A stretch of DNA of 56,912 bases from Cellvibrionaceae bacterium (GTDB taxonomy: Bacteria; Pseudomonadota; Gammaproteobacteria; Pseudomonadales; Cellvibrionaceae), in NCBI GenBank assembly GCA_024707385.1, contig JANPZW010000011.1, forward strand, positions 1-56,912. The letters run 5' to 3'. This document shows, piece after piece, positions 30,487 through 42,153 of the stretch. The position numbers were made by a program, and so were the translations under genes. Below the pieces are notes generated by a model. The model was given only the letters and a program-made list of their open reading frames with translations. It was not told the origin of the DNA and did no database searches. Numbering within the stretch: the stretch's first letter is position 1; each line of letters begins with the position of its first letter.

Positions 30487-30861
30487 TTATTGTGAAAGAA
30501 AAAAATGGGTGCAGAAATGACCGAGCCAAACCGCCAATAAACAGCCGAGCACGGTGCTGACGATATACAGCGTCGCCAAGGAAAAATGCTGATTTTGCCA
30601 CAGCAACAGTGCTTCCAAAGAAAACGCCGAAAAAGTGGTAAAAGCCCCGAGAAATCCGATTGCCAGCAGAGGGCGCCATGCCTGCGGAACAATTGCCTGC
30701 GCCATCAAAACATACAGGCTTCCGGCGATAAAACATCCGCTGATGTTGGCGAAATAGGTCGCCACAGGAAATCTTCCCGGTTGCGGCGCAAACCACAGAA
30801 AAATCCCGTAGCGAGCCATAGCTCCAAAAGCGCCGCCAAGAGCCACCGCCAACCAATTCAT
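30487..30861 (-). CDS. crcB: Fluoride channel CrcB/FluC
   Basis: A 124-residue inner-membrane protein with four transmembrane helices that exports fluoride as a dual-topology dimer. Typical features are GGAFGAMARYGI at the start and GFLGAFTTFSAFSLE in helix 3, which lines the pore and binds the central sodium ion. The start overlaps the rarA stop by 4 nt, so it is translated from the rarA message. That leaves no room for the fluoride riboswitch that often precedes crcB genes, so expression is probably constitutive. Confidence 0.95.
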   Translation of the reverse strand: MNWLAVALGGAFGAMARYGIFLWFAPQPGRFPVATYFANISGCFIAGSLYVLMAQAIVPQAWRPLLAIGFLGAFTTFSAFSLEALLLWQNQHFSLATLYIVSTVLGCLLAVWLGHFCTHFFLSQ

Positions 30862-32207
30862 GACGAGCTCGTATCCGCGCCGACAATGCCCGCAGCCTGC
30901 TGATTAAGCTGGCGCAGATGCCGTAATTTTTCGCCGATCTGAACTTCGAGTCCGCGCGCCACCGGCGCGTAATAAAAGCGCGGTTCCATTTCATCCGGAA
31001 AATAGCATTCTCCCGCGGCAAATGCGTTTTCCTCGTCGTGGGCATAACGATAGTTTTTGCCAAAATCCATCGCTTTCATCAGCTGCGTCGGAGCATTACG
31101 CAAATGCATGGGCACTGGATAACTTGGCAGGGTTTGCACGTCGCTGCGCGCCTGCTTGAGCGCGCTATAAACCGCGTTGGATTTTGCAGCTGAGGCGAGA
31201 TAGACGATGGCCTGCGCCAAAGTGAGCTCCCCTTCCGGGCTGCCCAAACGCTCCTGCACATCCCACGCGTTTAACGCAATTTGCAATGCGCGCGGATCGG
31301 CGTTGCCAATATCTTCACTGGCCATCCGCACCACACGGCGCGCCACATAAAGCGGATCACAGCCGCCATCCAACATCCGGACAAACCAATAGAGCGCAGC
31401 GTCGGGATCCGAGCCGCGCACGGATTTATGCAGCGCGGAAATCTGGTCATAAAACAAATCACCGCCTTTATCAAAGCGGCGAATATCCGAAGTGAGCACC
31501 ATCGCCAGCGTATCCTTGGTAATGGTTTCGCCGTCTTCCAGCAGATCCGCCGCGATTTCCAGAAGATTCAGCAGACGCCGCGCATCGCCATCGGCGCTGT
31601 GCATTAAAACCTCGCGCGCCTCGGCGGAAATATCCAGTCGTCGCTCACCGAGACCGCGCTCGGCGTCCGCTAAAGCACGCCGCAGCACTTCAGCAAGTTG
31701 CTCGGCCCCGAGACTCTGCAAGATATACACGCGCGTGCGCGACAACAGAGCGTTATTCACTTCAAATGAAGGGTTTTCTGTCGTCGCCCCGACGAACACC
31801 ACCGTGCCATCTTCAACATATGGCAAAAAAGCATCCTGCTGCGCCTTATTAAACCGATGCACTTCATCAACAAACAAAACCGTTTTGCGACCGCTGCGCT
31901 GGCGCTCCACCTGCGCTGCGGAAACTGCGGCGCGAATATCCTTCACGCCGGAAAATACGGCGGAGAGCGGAATAAACTCCGCGTCCATATGGTGGGTGAT
32001 CAATTGTGCGAGGGAGGTTTTTCCCACGCCAGGCGGCCCCCACAAAATCATGGAATGTAATTGCCCGCGCTCCAACGCTTTGCGCAGCGGCTTGCCAGGA
32101 CCCAGGATATGCTCCTGACCGACATATTCATCGATATTGAGCGGGCGCATCCGGGCCGCGAGGGGCCGGTAGTGCACCGCCGCTGTATCGAAGAGATCTT
32201 TATTCAT
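30858..32207 (-). CDS. rarA: Replication-associated recombination protein RarA (MgsA)
   Basis: AAA+ ATPase related to clamp loaders and RuvB that acts at stalled replication forks. Features: Walker A GPPGVGKTSLAQLI, Walker B and sensor FVDEVHRFNKAQQDAFL, VFVGATTENPSFEVN, then the C-terminal oligomerisation domain (DLFYDQISALHKSVRGSDPD). The ATG at 32207 (MNKDLFDTAA) overlaps the lolA stop by 8 nt, so lolA and rarA are translationally coupled. 449 residues, intact frame. Confidence 0.95.
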   Translation of the reverse strand: MNKDLFDTAAVHYRPLAARMRPLNIDEYVGQEHILGPGKPLRKALERGQLHSMILWGPPGVGKTSLAQLITHHMDAEFIPLSAVFSGVKDIRAAVSAAQVERQRSGRKTVLFVDEVHRFNKAQQDAFLPYVEDGTVVFVGATTENPSFEVNNALLSRTRVYILQSLGAEQLAEVLRRALADAERGLGERRLDISAEAREVLMHSADGDARRLLNLLEIAADLLEDGETITKDTLAMVLTSDIRRFDKGGDLFYDQISALHKSVRGSDPDAALYWFVRMLDGGCDPLYVARRVVRMASEDIGNADPRALQIALNAWDVQERLGSPEGELTLAQAIVYLASAAKSNAVYSALKQARSDVQTLPSYPVPMHLRNAPTQLMKAMDFGKNYRYAHDEENAFAAGECYFPDEMEPRFYYAPVARGLEVQIGEKLRHLRQLNQQAAGIVGADTSSS

Positions 32208-32805
32208 CAACAATCACATCCGTCCCTTCAGGTGCGGTAAAAACAAACGTTTCCGCCGCAACCGGCGTATTCAACTGCACTTGCTCGAAACGGATTTTGG
32301 TGTCCTGATCCAATTTGTCTTGAAACCGCAACGCCACCAGTTTGTTATCGCTGAAGCCGAATTCTATGTAACGGTAAGGGCTATCGGATTTTCGCGGCTG
32401 CAAGCGGAAACCCTCTTTTGCATTGCCGCTCACCTCATAAGTGGAGCGCAGTTCGCTCAGATCTCCACTCAGCAGCCGAGCGGGGCTGTTATCCGCTTGG
32501 TGATCTGAATTGCGGATGGTCACCTGCTCCAGATCGGGATCGTAAATCCAAACCTTCTCCGGCGTACCTATAACGGTTTGCTCATAAGGCGCTTCACTCT
32601 GCCAAAGAAAATACCCCGGCCGTTTCACCACAAAATCACCGGAGCTGGACTGCAGATTCGCGCCCGCCTTGTCGGACAGCACCTGAGTAAACCGGCCGCG
32701 CAGCGACTGAATCTCATCCAATTTTGTTTTCAGATCCTGAGCGGCATCGGCAAACGCCAGCACGGGGGCAAAAAACACCAGGGCAGCAAAAAATTTCAAA
32801 CGCAT
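32200..32805 (-). CDS. lolA: Outer-membrane lipoprotein carrier protein
   Basis: Periplasmic chaperone that carries lipoproteins from LolCDE to LolB. It begins with a clear signal peptide (MRLKFFAALVFFAPVLAFA), followed by the mature domain LKTKLDEIQSLRGRFTQVLS and RPGYFLWQSEAPYEQTV. About 201 residues, normal length. The first ATG is at 32805. A GAGGAG lies only 1 nt before it, closer than usual, and the in-frame TTG at 32814 is the alternative. It follows ftsK by 12 nt, the usual ftsK-lolA-rarA order. Confidence 0.94.
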   Translation of the reverse strand: MRLKFFAALVFFAPVLAFADAAQDLKTKLDEIQSLRGRFTQVLSDKAGANLQSSSGDFVVKRPGYFLWQSEAPYEQTVIGTPEKVWIYDPDLEQVTIRNSDHQADNSPARLLSGDLSELRSTYEVSGNAKEGFRLQPRKSDSPYRYIEFGFSDNKLVALRFQDKLDQDTKIRFEQVQLNTPVAAETFVFTAPEGTDVIVDE

Positions 32806-32817
32806 TCTCCTCAAAAA

Positions 32818-35154
32818 TCAACGTGGCGGCGGTGGCGCAAGCACTTCGCGGTTGCCGTTGGAACTCATATCGGAAACCACTCCGGCGGCTTCCATCTGTT
32901 CGATCAAGCGCGCGGCGCGGTTGTAGCCGATACGCAATTTGCGCTGCACAGAAGAAATACTGGCCTTGCGAGATTCAGTGACAAACGCGACCGCCTCGTC
33001 GTACAGCGGATCCGATTCGCTGTCACTCTCACCACCAGAAGACCCCTCCTCCGAAAATCCGGGAATAAAAGCCGTTTCGGTGGCTTCACTGAAAATCTCT
33101 TCCAGGTAATTGGGAGTGCCGCGGCGCTTCCAATCGGCGACCACGTTATGCACTTCGTGATCGTCAACGAACGCGCCGTGGACCCGCATGGGCAAACTGG
33201 TTCCGGGTGGCAAGTAGAGCATGTCGCCATGGCCCAACAACTGCTCCGCGCCGCCCTGATCAAGAATGGTACGGGAGTCGATTTTGGACGAAACCTGGAA
33301 TGCCATCCGGGTGGGAATATTGGCTTTGATCAAACCGGTGATGACATCCACCGACGGCCGCTGGGTCGCCAGGATCATATGAATACCGGCCGCACGCGCC
33401 TTCTGGGCGATGCGCGCGATCAGCTGTTCCACTTTTTTGCCGACGATCATCATCATGTCGGCAAACTCATCGATCACCACAACGATGAAGGGCAAGGTCG
33501 CCAGACTCGGTGCCTGATCCACCCCTATTCCCGTTTCATCTGGCCGCCACAACGGATCTGGTACTGGCGTACCAGCCTTGATCGCGTCCCCCACCTTTTT
33601 GTTGTACCCAGCGAGATTGCGCACCCCCAAGGCCGCCATCAATTTGTAACGCCGCTCCATCTCGCCGACGCACCAACGCAATCCGGTCGCCGCGTCCTTC
33701 ATATCCGTGATAACCGGTGCCAGCAAATGAGGGATGCCCTCGTAAACCGACAGCTCCAACATTTTCGGATCCACAAGTAGCAGGCGCACATCTTCCGGCG
33801 TTGCCTTATAGAGCACACTCAGCAGCATGGCGTTGACACCCACGGATTTACCGGAACCGGTGGTGCCTGCGACCAGAAGGTGAGGCATCTTGGCGAGATC
33901 CGCCACGATCGGCTGGCCGGAAATATCGTGCCCCAGCGCGAGGGTCAGCGGCGAGCGCGACTTGTCATACGCAGCGGAGGAAATGACCTCCGACAGTCGC
34001 ACCATATCGCGCTCCTGATTGGGAATCTCGATCCCGACAACCGACTTGCCCTCGATCACTTCCACCACACGAACACTGATCACCGCCAGCGAACGCGCAA
34101 GATCCTTCGCCAGATTGGTGATGCGACTGACTTTTACGCCAGGCGCCGGTTGGATTTCAAAACGCGTGACCACCGGACCCGGCAAGACTTCCGTTACCTC
34201 GGCAACTATGCCGAAATCCTTTAGTTTGAGTTCCAACAGACGCGACATGGCTTCGAGCGACTCCGCCGAATAACCTTTGCCCGAGCTTTTATTGGCAGCG
34301 TCCAACAGACTGATGGGAGGCAGGGCGCCCGTCACCGGTAGATCAAACAGCGACTGCTGCTTCTCCTTCTGCACCCGGGGGCTAGGTGGCTGGGGCTTCG
34401 GCAGCGCGGTAATGGTGGGTGGGACACGCAGTTCGAGCTTCTTCGTATGCTCTTTGACCGATTCACGGCGTTTCTGCACCACCTCCGCAACTTCCCGCCG
34501 CTCCCGGCGATTCTTCCTCCATGTCACCAAACGGTGGCGCAAAATCCCCCACATACCAATGACCGTGCGCCCGAGAAATTCCATGATAGAAATCCAGGAC
34601 AGGTCAACAAAGATCGTAAGGCCAAACAGGAAGCTCGCGGCCAGGAGGAGCGATCCGCCGATCACGCCGAATGTATTGTCAGCCGCTCCCGCGATACTGA
34701 TGCCTAACACGCCACCGATGGAGGCTGGAAGAGTTGTAGGGCTATCACCCGCATACTGCACCGCCAGCCCCGTACCGGACACCATGACCAGGCACAGACC
34801 GATGGTTCGCACCGCCACCAGCAGGGGGTCGCGGAGATTGCGCTTGTCGCGCAGCACGCACCAAGTCTGGTAGGCCAGCATCAGGGGAAATAAAAACGCC
34901 ATCACCCCGAAGAGAGAGAAAAACACATCCGCCAACCAAGCACCCGCTGGACCGCCGGAATTGGTGATCAATGAATTGGTACCGGTTTTCGACCAGCCTG
35001 GATCGTGAGGATCGTAGGACAGCAGTGCCAGCCCCAGATAACTGCAGGCGGCAACGGTCAACAACAATATCCCCTCGCGGAGGATGCGACTGAACAGACC
35101 CGAGGTGGAGGGTTGGCCGGTAGCGCCCGCCGCTGTTTTTGCTTGTGACTTCAA
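32818..35154 (-). CDS. ftsK: DNA translocase FtsK
   Basis: Septum-located motor that clears chromosome termini and activates XerCD recombination at dif. Order: four N-terminal transmembrane helices (from [19 protein letters not shown] to about residue 200), a short basic linker with Pro-rich parts, the RecA-like motor (Walker [17 protein letters not shown], Walker [28 protein letters not shown]) and the C-terminal gamma winged helix that reads KOPS sites ([33 protein letters not shown]). 778 residues: the linker is much shorter than in E. coli FtsK (1329), as in pseudomonads. Intact frame. Confidence 0.96.
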   Translation of the reverse strand: MKSQAKTAAGATGQPSTSGLFSRILREGILLLTVAACSYLGLALLSYDPHDPGWSKTGTNSLITNSGGPAGAWLADVFFSLFGVMAFLFPLMLAYQTWCVLRDKRNLRDPLLVAVRTIGLCLVMVSGTGLAVQYAGDSPTTLPASIGGVLGISIAGAADNTFGVIGGSLLLAASFLFGLTIFVDLSWISIMEFLGRTVIGMWGILRHRLVTWRKNRRERREVAEVVQKRRESVKEHTKKLELRVPPTITALPKPQPPSPRVQKEKQQSLFDLPVTGALPPISLLDAANKSSGKGYSAESLEAMSRLLELKLKDFGIVAEVTEVLPGPVVTRFEIQPAPGVKVSRITNLAKDLARSLAVISVRVVEVIEGKSVVGIEIPNQERDMVRLSEVISSAAYDKSRSPLTLALGHDISGQPIVADLAKMPHLLVAGTTGSGKSVGVNAMLLSVLYKATPEDVRLLLVDPKMLELSVYEGIPHLLAPVITDMKDAATGLRWCVGEMERRYKLMAALGVRNLAGYNKKVGDAIKAGTPVPDPLWRPDETGIGVDQAPSLATLPFIVVVIDEFADMMMIVGKKVEQLIARIAQKARAAGIHMILATQRPSVDVITGLIKANIPTRMAFQVSSKIDSRTILDQGGAEQLLGHGDMLYLPPGTSLPMRVHGAFVDDHEVHNVVADWKRRGTPNYLEEIFSEATETAFIPGFSEEGSSGGESDSESDPLYDEAVAFVTESRKASISSVQRKLRIGYNRAARLIEQMEAAGVVSDMSSNGNREVLAPPPPR

Positions 35155-36399
<1,245 letters not shown>

Positions 36400-36406
36400 G
36401 CGGCAT

Positions 36407-37143
36407 ATGCGGTTGCCGCAGCTGGCGCGGGACTCAGTTGAGTTCCCGCCCACGCGTGAAGCATTAACAGACCCCGACGGGTTACTGGCGTTTGGCGGTG
36501 ACCTGTCGGTTGAAAGGCTTTTGGCGGCATATCGCCAAGGCATTTTTCCCTGGTTCAGTCCCGGCCAACCAATCCTATGGTGGGCGCCGGATCCGCGAAC
36601 CATTTTCGTCCCAGGGGAGGTCCACTGCTCGCGCAGCATGCTGAAATTTCTGCGCCAGAGCACCTGGCAGGTGACAATCAATAATTGTTTCGATCAGGTG
36701 ATGGAGCCTGCGCGGCATCAAGGAGCAAATCTTCGGGAACCTGGATCACCGCGCAAATGTTAACCGCCTACAAGCGACTTCATGAGGCAGGGTATGCCCA
36801 CTCTGTGGAAGTCTGGAATGGAAGAGCCTTGGTGGGTGGAATATATGGAGTGGCGATAGGGAAAACGTTTTTTGGCGAATCCATGTTCAGTCGAGAGGCG
36901 AACGCCTCCAAACTCGCCCTGATCCGTTTCTCCGGGTTTCTCGCCCGGCAAGAATTCGAGATTTTTGACGCCCAGGTAGCGAGCGCGCATCTTTTTACCA
37001 TGGGGGCGCGGAGCATACCCCGGCACGTTTTTGAACAAAAACTAGTAGAAACCTGCCAGGAAGAGCATGTCCGACAGATGCAAACAACTTGGCAGGCGGC
37101 CAGCAAGAAACTAATCTCTGACGATGGATATATCCTCGATTAA
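36407..37143 (+). CDS. aat: Leucyl/phenylalanyl-tRNA--protein transferase, one frameshift
   Basis: Adds Leu or Phe to proteins with N-terminal Lys or Arg, creating N-degrons that ClpS delivers to ClpAP. It begins MRLPQLARDSVEFPPTREAL, with LAFGGDLSVERLLAAYRQGI and FPWFSPGQPILWWAPDPR. One G is missing near 36706; adding it turns VMEPARHQG into VMEACAASRSKSSGTWITAQ and continues through AGYAHSVEVWNG to SDDGYILD. Corrected length is 245 residues, normal. The 3' end overlaps bpt by 20 nt. With bpt, clpA and clpS next door the whole N-degron route is encoded here. Confidence 0.94.
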
Positions 37144-37828
37144 GCTTTACGCCACTCACGAACACCCGTGCAGTTATCTGAAGGACCGCTCGGCGACAAC
37201 GATATTCGTGGACCCAATGCTGGCGATGAACGGCAGAATCTACAGCGAGCTTTCCGATTTCGGTTTTCGCCGCAGCGGCGCCCACGTCTATCGGCCAAAC
37301 TGCCGCAGCTGCCAGGCCTGTATCCCCGTCCGCATTCCCGTAGCCCTGTTTCAACCCACCCGCGCCCAAAAGCGCTGCCTCAAACGCAACCAGGATGTGG
37401 TTACGGTGCTGACTGACAACATCAACACCGATGAACACTATGCACTCTATGAAAGCTACATAATCTCCCGCCATGCGGATGGGGATATGTATCCACCCTC
37501 AAGAGATCAATATGAGGACTTCCTCAGCTCTGAGTGGGGTGTGACCCGTTACATAGAGTTGCGGCACGAGGGGAAGCTATTGGGTGTGGCGGTGTCCGAT
37601 CGGCTCGACCATGGGCTCTCCGCGATCTACACCTTTTTCCGACCGGACGAACCCTCTCGCAGCCTGGGAGTCTTGGCAGTATTGCGCCAAATAGAGCTGG
37701 CCAAAGCCCAGAACCTCCCCTATGTGTACCTAGGCTACTGGATCAGAGATTGCGACAAGATGCGTTACAAAAACCAGTATCGCCCGCTCGACATCTTTAT
37801 TAACAACACGTGGTTGACCGTCGGCTAG
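37124..37828 (+). CDS. bpt: Aspartate/glutamate leucyltransferase (Bpt)
   Basis: Transfers Leu from tRNA to proteins that start with Asp or Glu. It is related to the eukaryotic arginyltransferase ATE1 and was formerly annotated ate. The 234-residue protein has the N-terminal Cys-rich motif HPCSYL and CRSCQACIPVRIPV, and the C-terminal acyltransferase part with LGYWIRDCDKMRYKNQYRP. Intact frame. The start lies inside the end of aat (20 nt overlap), so translation is coupled. It completes a two-transferase N-degron system typical of gammaproteobacteria outside the enterics. Confidence 0.95.
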   Translation: MDISSIKLYATHEHPCSYLKDRSATTIFVDPMLAMNGRIYSELSDFGFRRSGAHVYRPNCRSCQACIPVRIPVALFQPTRAQKRCLKRNQDVVTVLTDNINTDEHYALYESYIISRHADGDMYPPSRDQYEDFLSSEWGVTRYIELRHEGKLLGVAVSDRLDHGLSAIYTFFRPDEPSRSLGVLAVLRQIELAKAQNLPYVYLGYWIRDCDKMRYKNQYRPLDIFINNTWLTVG

Positions 37829-37972
37829 CGTCAGCCCCCCCTCCGCCGAAAAACCCTTGGAACCTGTCGACAATTCAGGCAAAATTGCCGCCTTCATTTA
37901 CCAGGCGCACATTCATGCCTGCTGAATTACAGTCTTTAACAACGAAGCGGGTCAACCCGAGGACAATGCCGA

Positions 37973-38191
37973 ATGGCGAAAGAAGACAATTTTGAACTGG
38001 AAGGAGAAGTGGTTGATACCCTTCCCAACACGACATTTCGCGTAAAACTCGAAAACGGACATGTAGTAACGGCACATATCTCCGGAAAGATGCGGAAAAA
38101 TTACATCCGCATCCTTACCGGAGACAAAGTGAAAGTGGAAATGACCCCGTACGATCTGACTAAAGGCCGAATAACTTACCGCGCCCGCTGA
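37973..38191 (+). CDS. infA: Translation initiation factor IF-1
   Basis: 72-residue S1-fold protein ([20 protein letters not shown], ending [13 protein letters not shown]) that occupies the A site of the 30S subunit during initiation. Exact family length, intact frame. It stands alone between bpt (144 nt upstream, probably with its own promoter in between) and the convergent clpA gene. In related bacteria infA has the same clpA and bpt neighbours. Confidence 0.97.
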   Translation: MAKEDNFELEGEVVDTLPNTTFRVKLENGHVVTAHISGKMRKNYIRILTGDKVKVEMTPYDLTKGRITYRAR

Positions 38192-38198
38192 TAGGAAC

Positions 38199-38228
38199 AG
38201 GTCGTAGAGCCTTAATGCTCCACGACCT
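38199..38228. terminator. Inverted repeat between infA and clpA, probable two-way terminator
   Basis: AGGTCGTAGAGC (38199-38210) and GCTCCACGACCT (38217-38228) pair over 12 positions with a single mismatch and a 6 nt loop. It sits 7 nt after the infA stop and includes the clpA stop codon and last residues on the other strand. There is no long T run in either direction, so termination efficiency is uncertain. Confidence 0.6.
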
Positions 38229-40482
38229 TCAACTCAAGCCCCTTCTCGCCAGCATCGATCTTCACAACACCGCCCTTCTCGCTCAGTGAGCCGAACAACA
38301 CCATTTCAGCCAGCGGCTTTTTGATCTTGTCCTGAATGATTCGCGCCATGGGACGAGCGCCCATTTTCGCATCATAACCATTCACCGCAAGCCAGCTGCG
38401 AGCGGCATCCGTGATGTCGAGGGTTACGTGTTTATCATCCAGCTGCCCTTGCAGCTCCATCAGGAACTTGTCGACAACGGTACGGATGACATCCATGCCC
38501 AGCGCACCAAATTGGATAATCGAATCCAAACGGTTGCGGAACTCGGGTGAGAACGTCTTTTTAATCACTTCCATTGCATCTGTGGAATGGTCTTGATGAG
38601 TGAAACCAATGGATGTGCGACTTGAGATCTCCGCACCGGCGTTGGTTGTCATGATTAATACGACATTGCGAAAATCCGCCACTCGACCGTTGTTATCGGT
38701 GAGCTTACCGTGATCCATAACTTGCAACAGCAAGTTGAAGACATCCGGGTGAGCTTTTTCAATCTCATCAAGCAGCACAACGCTGTGAGGTTGTTTGGTC
38801 ACCGCCTCCGTTAGCAATCCGCCTTGATCAAAGCCGACATATCCGGGGGGTGCACCAATCAAGCGCGACACAGTGTGGCGCTCCATGTACTCCGACATAT
38901 CGAAGCGTATCAACTCAACCCCCATGGCTTTGGCGAGCTGACGACACAATTCTGTCTTACCAACGCCTGTTGGTCCGGCGAACAAGAAAGACCCAATCGG
39001 TTTTTCATGGCTGGACAGGCCAGCGCGGGACAGCTTGATTGCCGAGCCCACCGCCTCGATGGCCTCTTCCTGACCGAACACCGTCATCCGCAAAACTTCC
39101 TCAAGCTTCGCCAACTGCTCACGATCGGAAGAAGAAACGGTTTTGGCAGGAATTCGGGCAATCTTCGCGACTATCTCTTCAACGTCTCTTACACCAACCT
39201 GCTTTTTGCGCTTGCTTACCGGTTGAAGCTGCTGATATGCACCTGCCTCGTCAATCACATCAATGGCCTTGTCGGGCATGAAACGCTCATGGATATATTT
39301 GTTTGACAACTCAGCGGCCGCACGCAGTGCAGCATCCGTATATTTGAGATTGTGATGGCGCTCGAAACGAGTTTTCAAACCTTTGAGGATCTTGTAGGTA
39401 TCTTCAACGGAGGGCTCATTCACATCGATTTTCTGGAAACGGCGGGACAAGGCTCTGTCCTTATCGAAAATACCACGGTATTCCTGGAACGTTGTCGAAC
39501 CGATGCAACGCAGATCGCCTGTGGTCAACAACGGCTTCAACAAATTCGAAGCATCCATCACCCCGCCCGACGCTGCGCCGGCACCAATAATGGTGTGAAT
39601 TTCATCAATAAAAAGAATGGCCTTTTTTTCGCTTCTTCAGTTCCGCCAACAAACCTTTGAAGCGTTTTTCAAAATCACCGCGGTATTTGGTACCGGCGAG
39701 CAACGAGCCGAGATCCAACGAATAAACGATGCTGTCAGCAAGAATAGCGGGTACTTCGCGATCAACGATTTTCTTGGCCAAACCTTCGGCGATCGCTGTT
39801 TTACCCACGCCACTTTCACCCACTAAGAGCGGGTTGTTTTTACGGCGTCGGGCGAGAATCTGAACCACGCGCTCAACTTCGTAATCGCGCCCCACTAAGG
39901 GATCTATGCGACCTTGCAGCGCCATTTCATTGAGATTGGTGGCAAAGGAATCCAACGGATTACCGGCGCCGCCTTCTGTTGTGGTTGATACGGCCTCGTC
40001 GTCGGATTGCTCATGGCCAGACTCAGATCCATGATCCGTTTCGCCCGAAACTTTGGTAATGCCGTGAGTAATGTAATTTACGACATCAATACGAGCGACA
40101 CTTTGTTGTTTCAAATAGTAAACAGCTTGGCTTTCTTGCTCACTGAAAATAGCAACCAGTACGTTAGCGCCAGTTACCTCAGATTTGCCGGAAGACTGGA
40201 CGTGGAAAACCGCCCGTTGCAATACGCGCTGAAAACCTAAAGTAGGCTGGGTTTCCCGCTCATTATCAGCTTCGGGAATCAGTGGCGTGGTGGAGTCCAC
40301 GAACTCGACGAGCTCTTGACGCAAAACATTCAGATTAGCGCCGCATGCGCGCAAAACATTAGCGGCGGATTCGTTGTCGATAAGAGCCAGTAAAGGTGCT
40401 CTACCGTCATGAATTCATGACGCTTTGAGCGCGCGCCTTTAAAGGCCAGATTTAGGGTAATTTCCAACTCTTTACTCAACAT
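38212..40482 (-). CDS. clpA: ATP-dependent Clp protease ATPase subunit ClpA, two frameshifts
   Basis: AAA+ unfoldase that feeds substrates to ClpP. Order: N-domain ([20 protein letters not shown]) where ClpS docks, first AAA+ module ([36 protein letters not shown]), second module ([39 protein letters not shown]). Two compensating indels split it: one base missing at the A3 run 40392-40394 (restores [17 protein letters not shown]) and one too many in the T7 run 39623-39629 (restores [14 protein letters not shown]). Corrected length is 756 residues, normal. It follows clpS by 25 nt in one operon. clpP itself is not in this window. Confidence 0.95.
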
Positions 40483-40507
40483 CGCCTTTTCACCTGAATT
40501 GACTCAG

Positions 40508-40902
40508 CTACGATTCTTCCCCCTCCACCGCTTCGATCTCGCACAACAGGGGGTGCTCGTTGTCGCGAGCATATTGATTAACTTGGGCCGCTTTGGTTTC
40601 CGCAACGTCGCGCGAATATATGCCGCATGTCGCCTTGCCCTGAGTATGTACGGTCAACATCACCTTTGTGGCCTTTTCACGATCCATGCCAAAAAAACTT
40701 CCAAGGTCTCAACCACAAATTCCATCGGCGTGTAATCGTCATTGATCATGACAACTTTATACATAGGTGGCCGCTTAAGCTTCGGCCGTTCCGCCTGGAC
40801 CGCCAGACCACCTTCTTTATCGTCGTCCTCCGCGCCATCCTTGCTTGCACAAATTGCCCGCGCTTTAACTAATGGTAGTTGAAGATTTTCAAAGTTACCC
40901 AT
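40508..40902 (-). CDS. clpS: ClpS adaptor protein, one frameshift
   Basis: Adaptor that binds N-terminal Leu, Phe, Trp and Tyr and delivers such proteins to ClpA. A flexible acidic N-terminal tail ([12 protein letters not shown]) precedes the core: [20 protein letters not shown], with Asn and the Asp pair of the N-degron pocket. The A7 run 40691-40697 lacks one base; adding it gives [20 protein letters not shown] and the conserved [20 protein letters not shown], ending at 40508. About 131 residues, slightly long at the N-terminus. Divergent from cspD, directly upstream of clpA. Confidence 0.93.
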
Positions 40903-40998
40903 GGGATAAGGAGACGATCTTGTGTGACAGGGAAGGCCGTATCTTAACGCACATGAAACCCAATAACGTCAAAATGTGACCCACATTTACAGAAAAAC

Positions 40999-41027
40999 TT
41001 GACAACCCAAAGCGCCTTGATTACAAA
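40999..41027 (+). promoter_or_regulatory. Promoter of cspD
   Basis: A perfect TTGACA (40999-41004) is followed after 17 nt by TACAAA (41022-41027). Transcription from about 41034 would leave a leader of nearly 90 nt before cspD, in line with the longer leaders seen on cold-shock-type genes. The cspD start is preceded by AAAGGAA. Confidence 0.6.
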
Positions 41028-41122
41028 TTGCACAGGTCGTTAGGAAAGGACCGTCTAAATAAGAATAAATTCCCCAAAATGGGAGAGGTTTCAAGGGGAC
41101 AGCATCAACAAAGGAACAAGTC

Positions 41123-41413
41123 ATGCCTACTGGTACTGTCAAGTGGTTCAATAATGCAAAGGGTTTTGGTTTTATTCTGCCTGAGGGCGGTGGTGAAGAC
41201 CTCTTCGCGCATTACTCATCTATTGAAATGGACGGATATAAGACCCTGAAAGCCGGACAAGCGGTCGTGTTTGAGATCGTGCAGGGCCAAAAAGGGATGC
41301 ATGCCACCCAAATAAAAATCGCAGGGCAGGACAACCCGACCAGCTCCATCGGCAAACCCGGAACCACACAGACAAATAACCGCGTCGCGGAATTTGCTGT
41401 TGAGGACGCCTGA
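41123..41413 (+). CDS. cspD: Cold-shock domain protein, CspD-like
   Basis: A nucleic-acid-binding OB-fold protein. The cold-shock domain has RNP1 and RNP2 motifs in [20 protein letters not shown] and [18 protein letters not shown]. An extra C-terminal tail of about 26 residues (from [10 protein letters not shown]) is unlike the short CspA proteins and like CspD, which inhibits replication in stationary phase in E. coli. 96 residues. The position next to clpS-clpA is the one cspD has in pseudomonads. The expected icd gene on the far side is missing here. Confidence 0.9.
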   Translation: MPTGTVKWFNNAKGFGFILPEGGGEDLFAHYSSIEMDGYKTLKAGQAVVFEIVQGQKGMHATQIKIAGQDNPTSSIGKPGTTQTNNRVAEFAVEDA

Positions 41414-41448
41414 TTTACAAGCCGATAGCATTTTATACTTCGAGATCA

Positions 41449-41473
41449 ACCTTCTGACTTTCCGATAGAAGGT
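41449..41473 (+). terminator. Stem-loop after cspD
   Basis: ACCTTCT (41449-41455) and AGAAGGT (41467-41473) form a 7 bp stem 35 nt after the cspD stop, followed by CGTTTCC. The T tract is short, so this is a moderate candidate for the cspD terminator. A second stretch with TTTTT (41544-41548) lies just before rluE. Confidence 0.45.
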
Positions 41474-41561
41474 CGTTTCCTATTGCTGTACGAGGAGCGG
41501 GCGAGCGCCTACCTATTCATTTTGAATAAGGTAAGATGGCGTCTTTTTGACGCAAGCGCTA

Positions 41562-42134
41562 ATGCCTCAACTCCTCGTGTTCAACAAACCATTCAACGTC
41601 TTAAGTCAGTTCACGGATTCTGCTGATCGCCAGACGCTCAGTGCTTATCTCCCCGACTTCCCCGGCTACTATCCCGCCGGACGCCTTGATTACGACTCGG
41701 AAGGGCTATTGTTGCTGACCGACAATGGCACGCTGCAGAACCGCATCGCCCACCCCAGTAACAAGATGGCAAAGACCTATTGGGCGCAGGTGGAGGGAAC
41801 ACCAGATTCCGCTGCCCTCACCCATCTCGCCAAAGGCGTTCAGCTCAAGGATGGAATAACAGCGCCGGCCAAGGCCACGCTGATATCACCGCCGGAGCTC
41901 TGGGAGCGCAATCCACCAATCCGCCACCGGATTAATGTGCCAACCAGTTGGCTCGAGTTGACGATTACCGAGGGGCGCAATCGCCAGGTCCGGCGCATGA
42001 CGGCTGCAGCTGGCTTCCCCACCCTGCGGTTGGTGCGGGTTCAAATCGGCCCATGGTGCTTAGATGAGCTTCAACCGGGAGAGCACCGGCTGGAACAGGT
42101 CCATCTCACCACGCAAAAAACATCACGCCATTAA
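41562..42134 (+). CDS. rluE: 23S rRNA pseudouridine synthase, RluE type
   Basis: Converts a uridine in 23S rRNA (position 2457 in E. coli) to pseudouridine. The RsuA/RluB-E family catalytic Asp is in PAGRLDYDSEGLLLLTDNG; the other family motifs are KTYWAQVEG and LTITEGRNRQVRRMTAAAGF. There is no S4 domain, which points to RluE over RsuA, RluB or RluF. About 190 residues from the ATG at 41562. First of a run of same-strand genes with short gaps (rluE-nudJ-mnmA-hflD). Confidence 0.88.
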   Translation: MPQLLVFNKPFNVLSQFTDSADRQTLSAYLPDFPGYYPAGRLDYDSEGLLLLTDNGTLQNRIAHPSNKMAKTYWAQVEGTPDSAALTHLAKGVQLKDGITAPAKATLISPPELWERNPPIRHRINVPTSWLELTITEGRNRQVRRMTAAAGFPTLRLVRVQIGPWCLDELQPGEHRLEQVHLTTQKTSRH

Positions 42135-42153
42135 TTACTCAACCGGAACTCCT

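Noticed and set aside
30858..30900. Fluoride riboswitch before crcB
   Set aside because: crcB overlaps the rarA stop by 4 nt and the upstream sequence is coding, so there is no room for one.
32578..33780. 400-residue open frame opposite ftsK and lolA
   Set aside because: FtsK and LolA are unambiguous on the minus strand.
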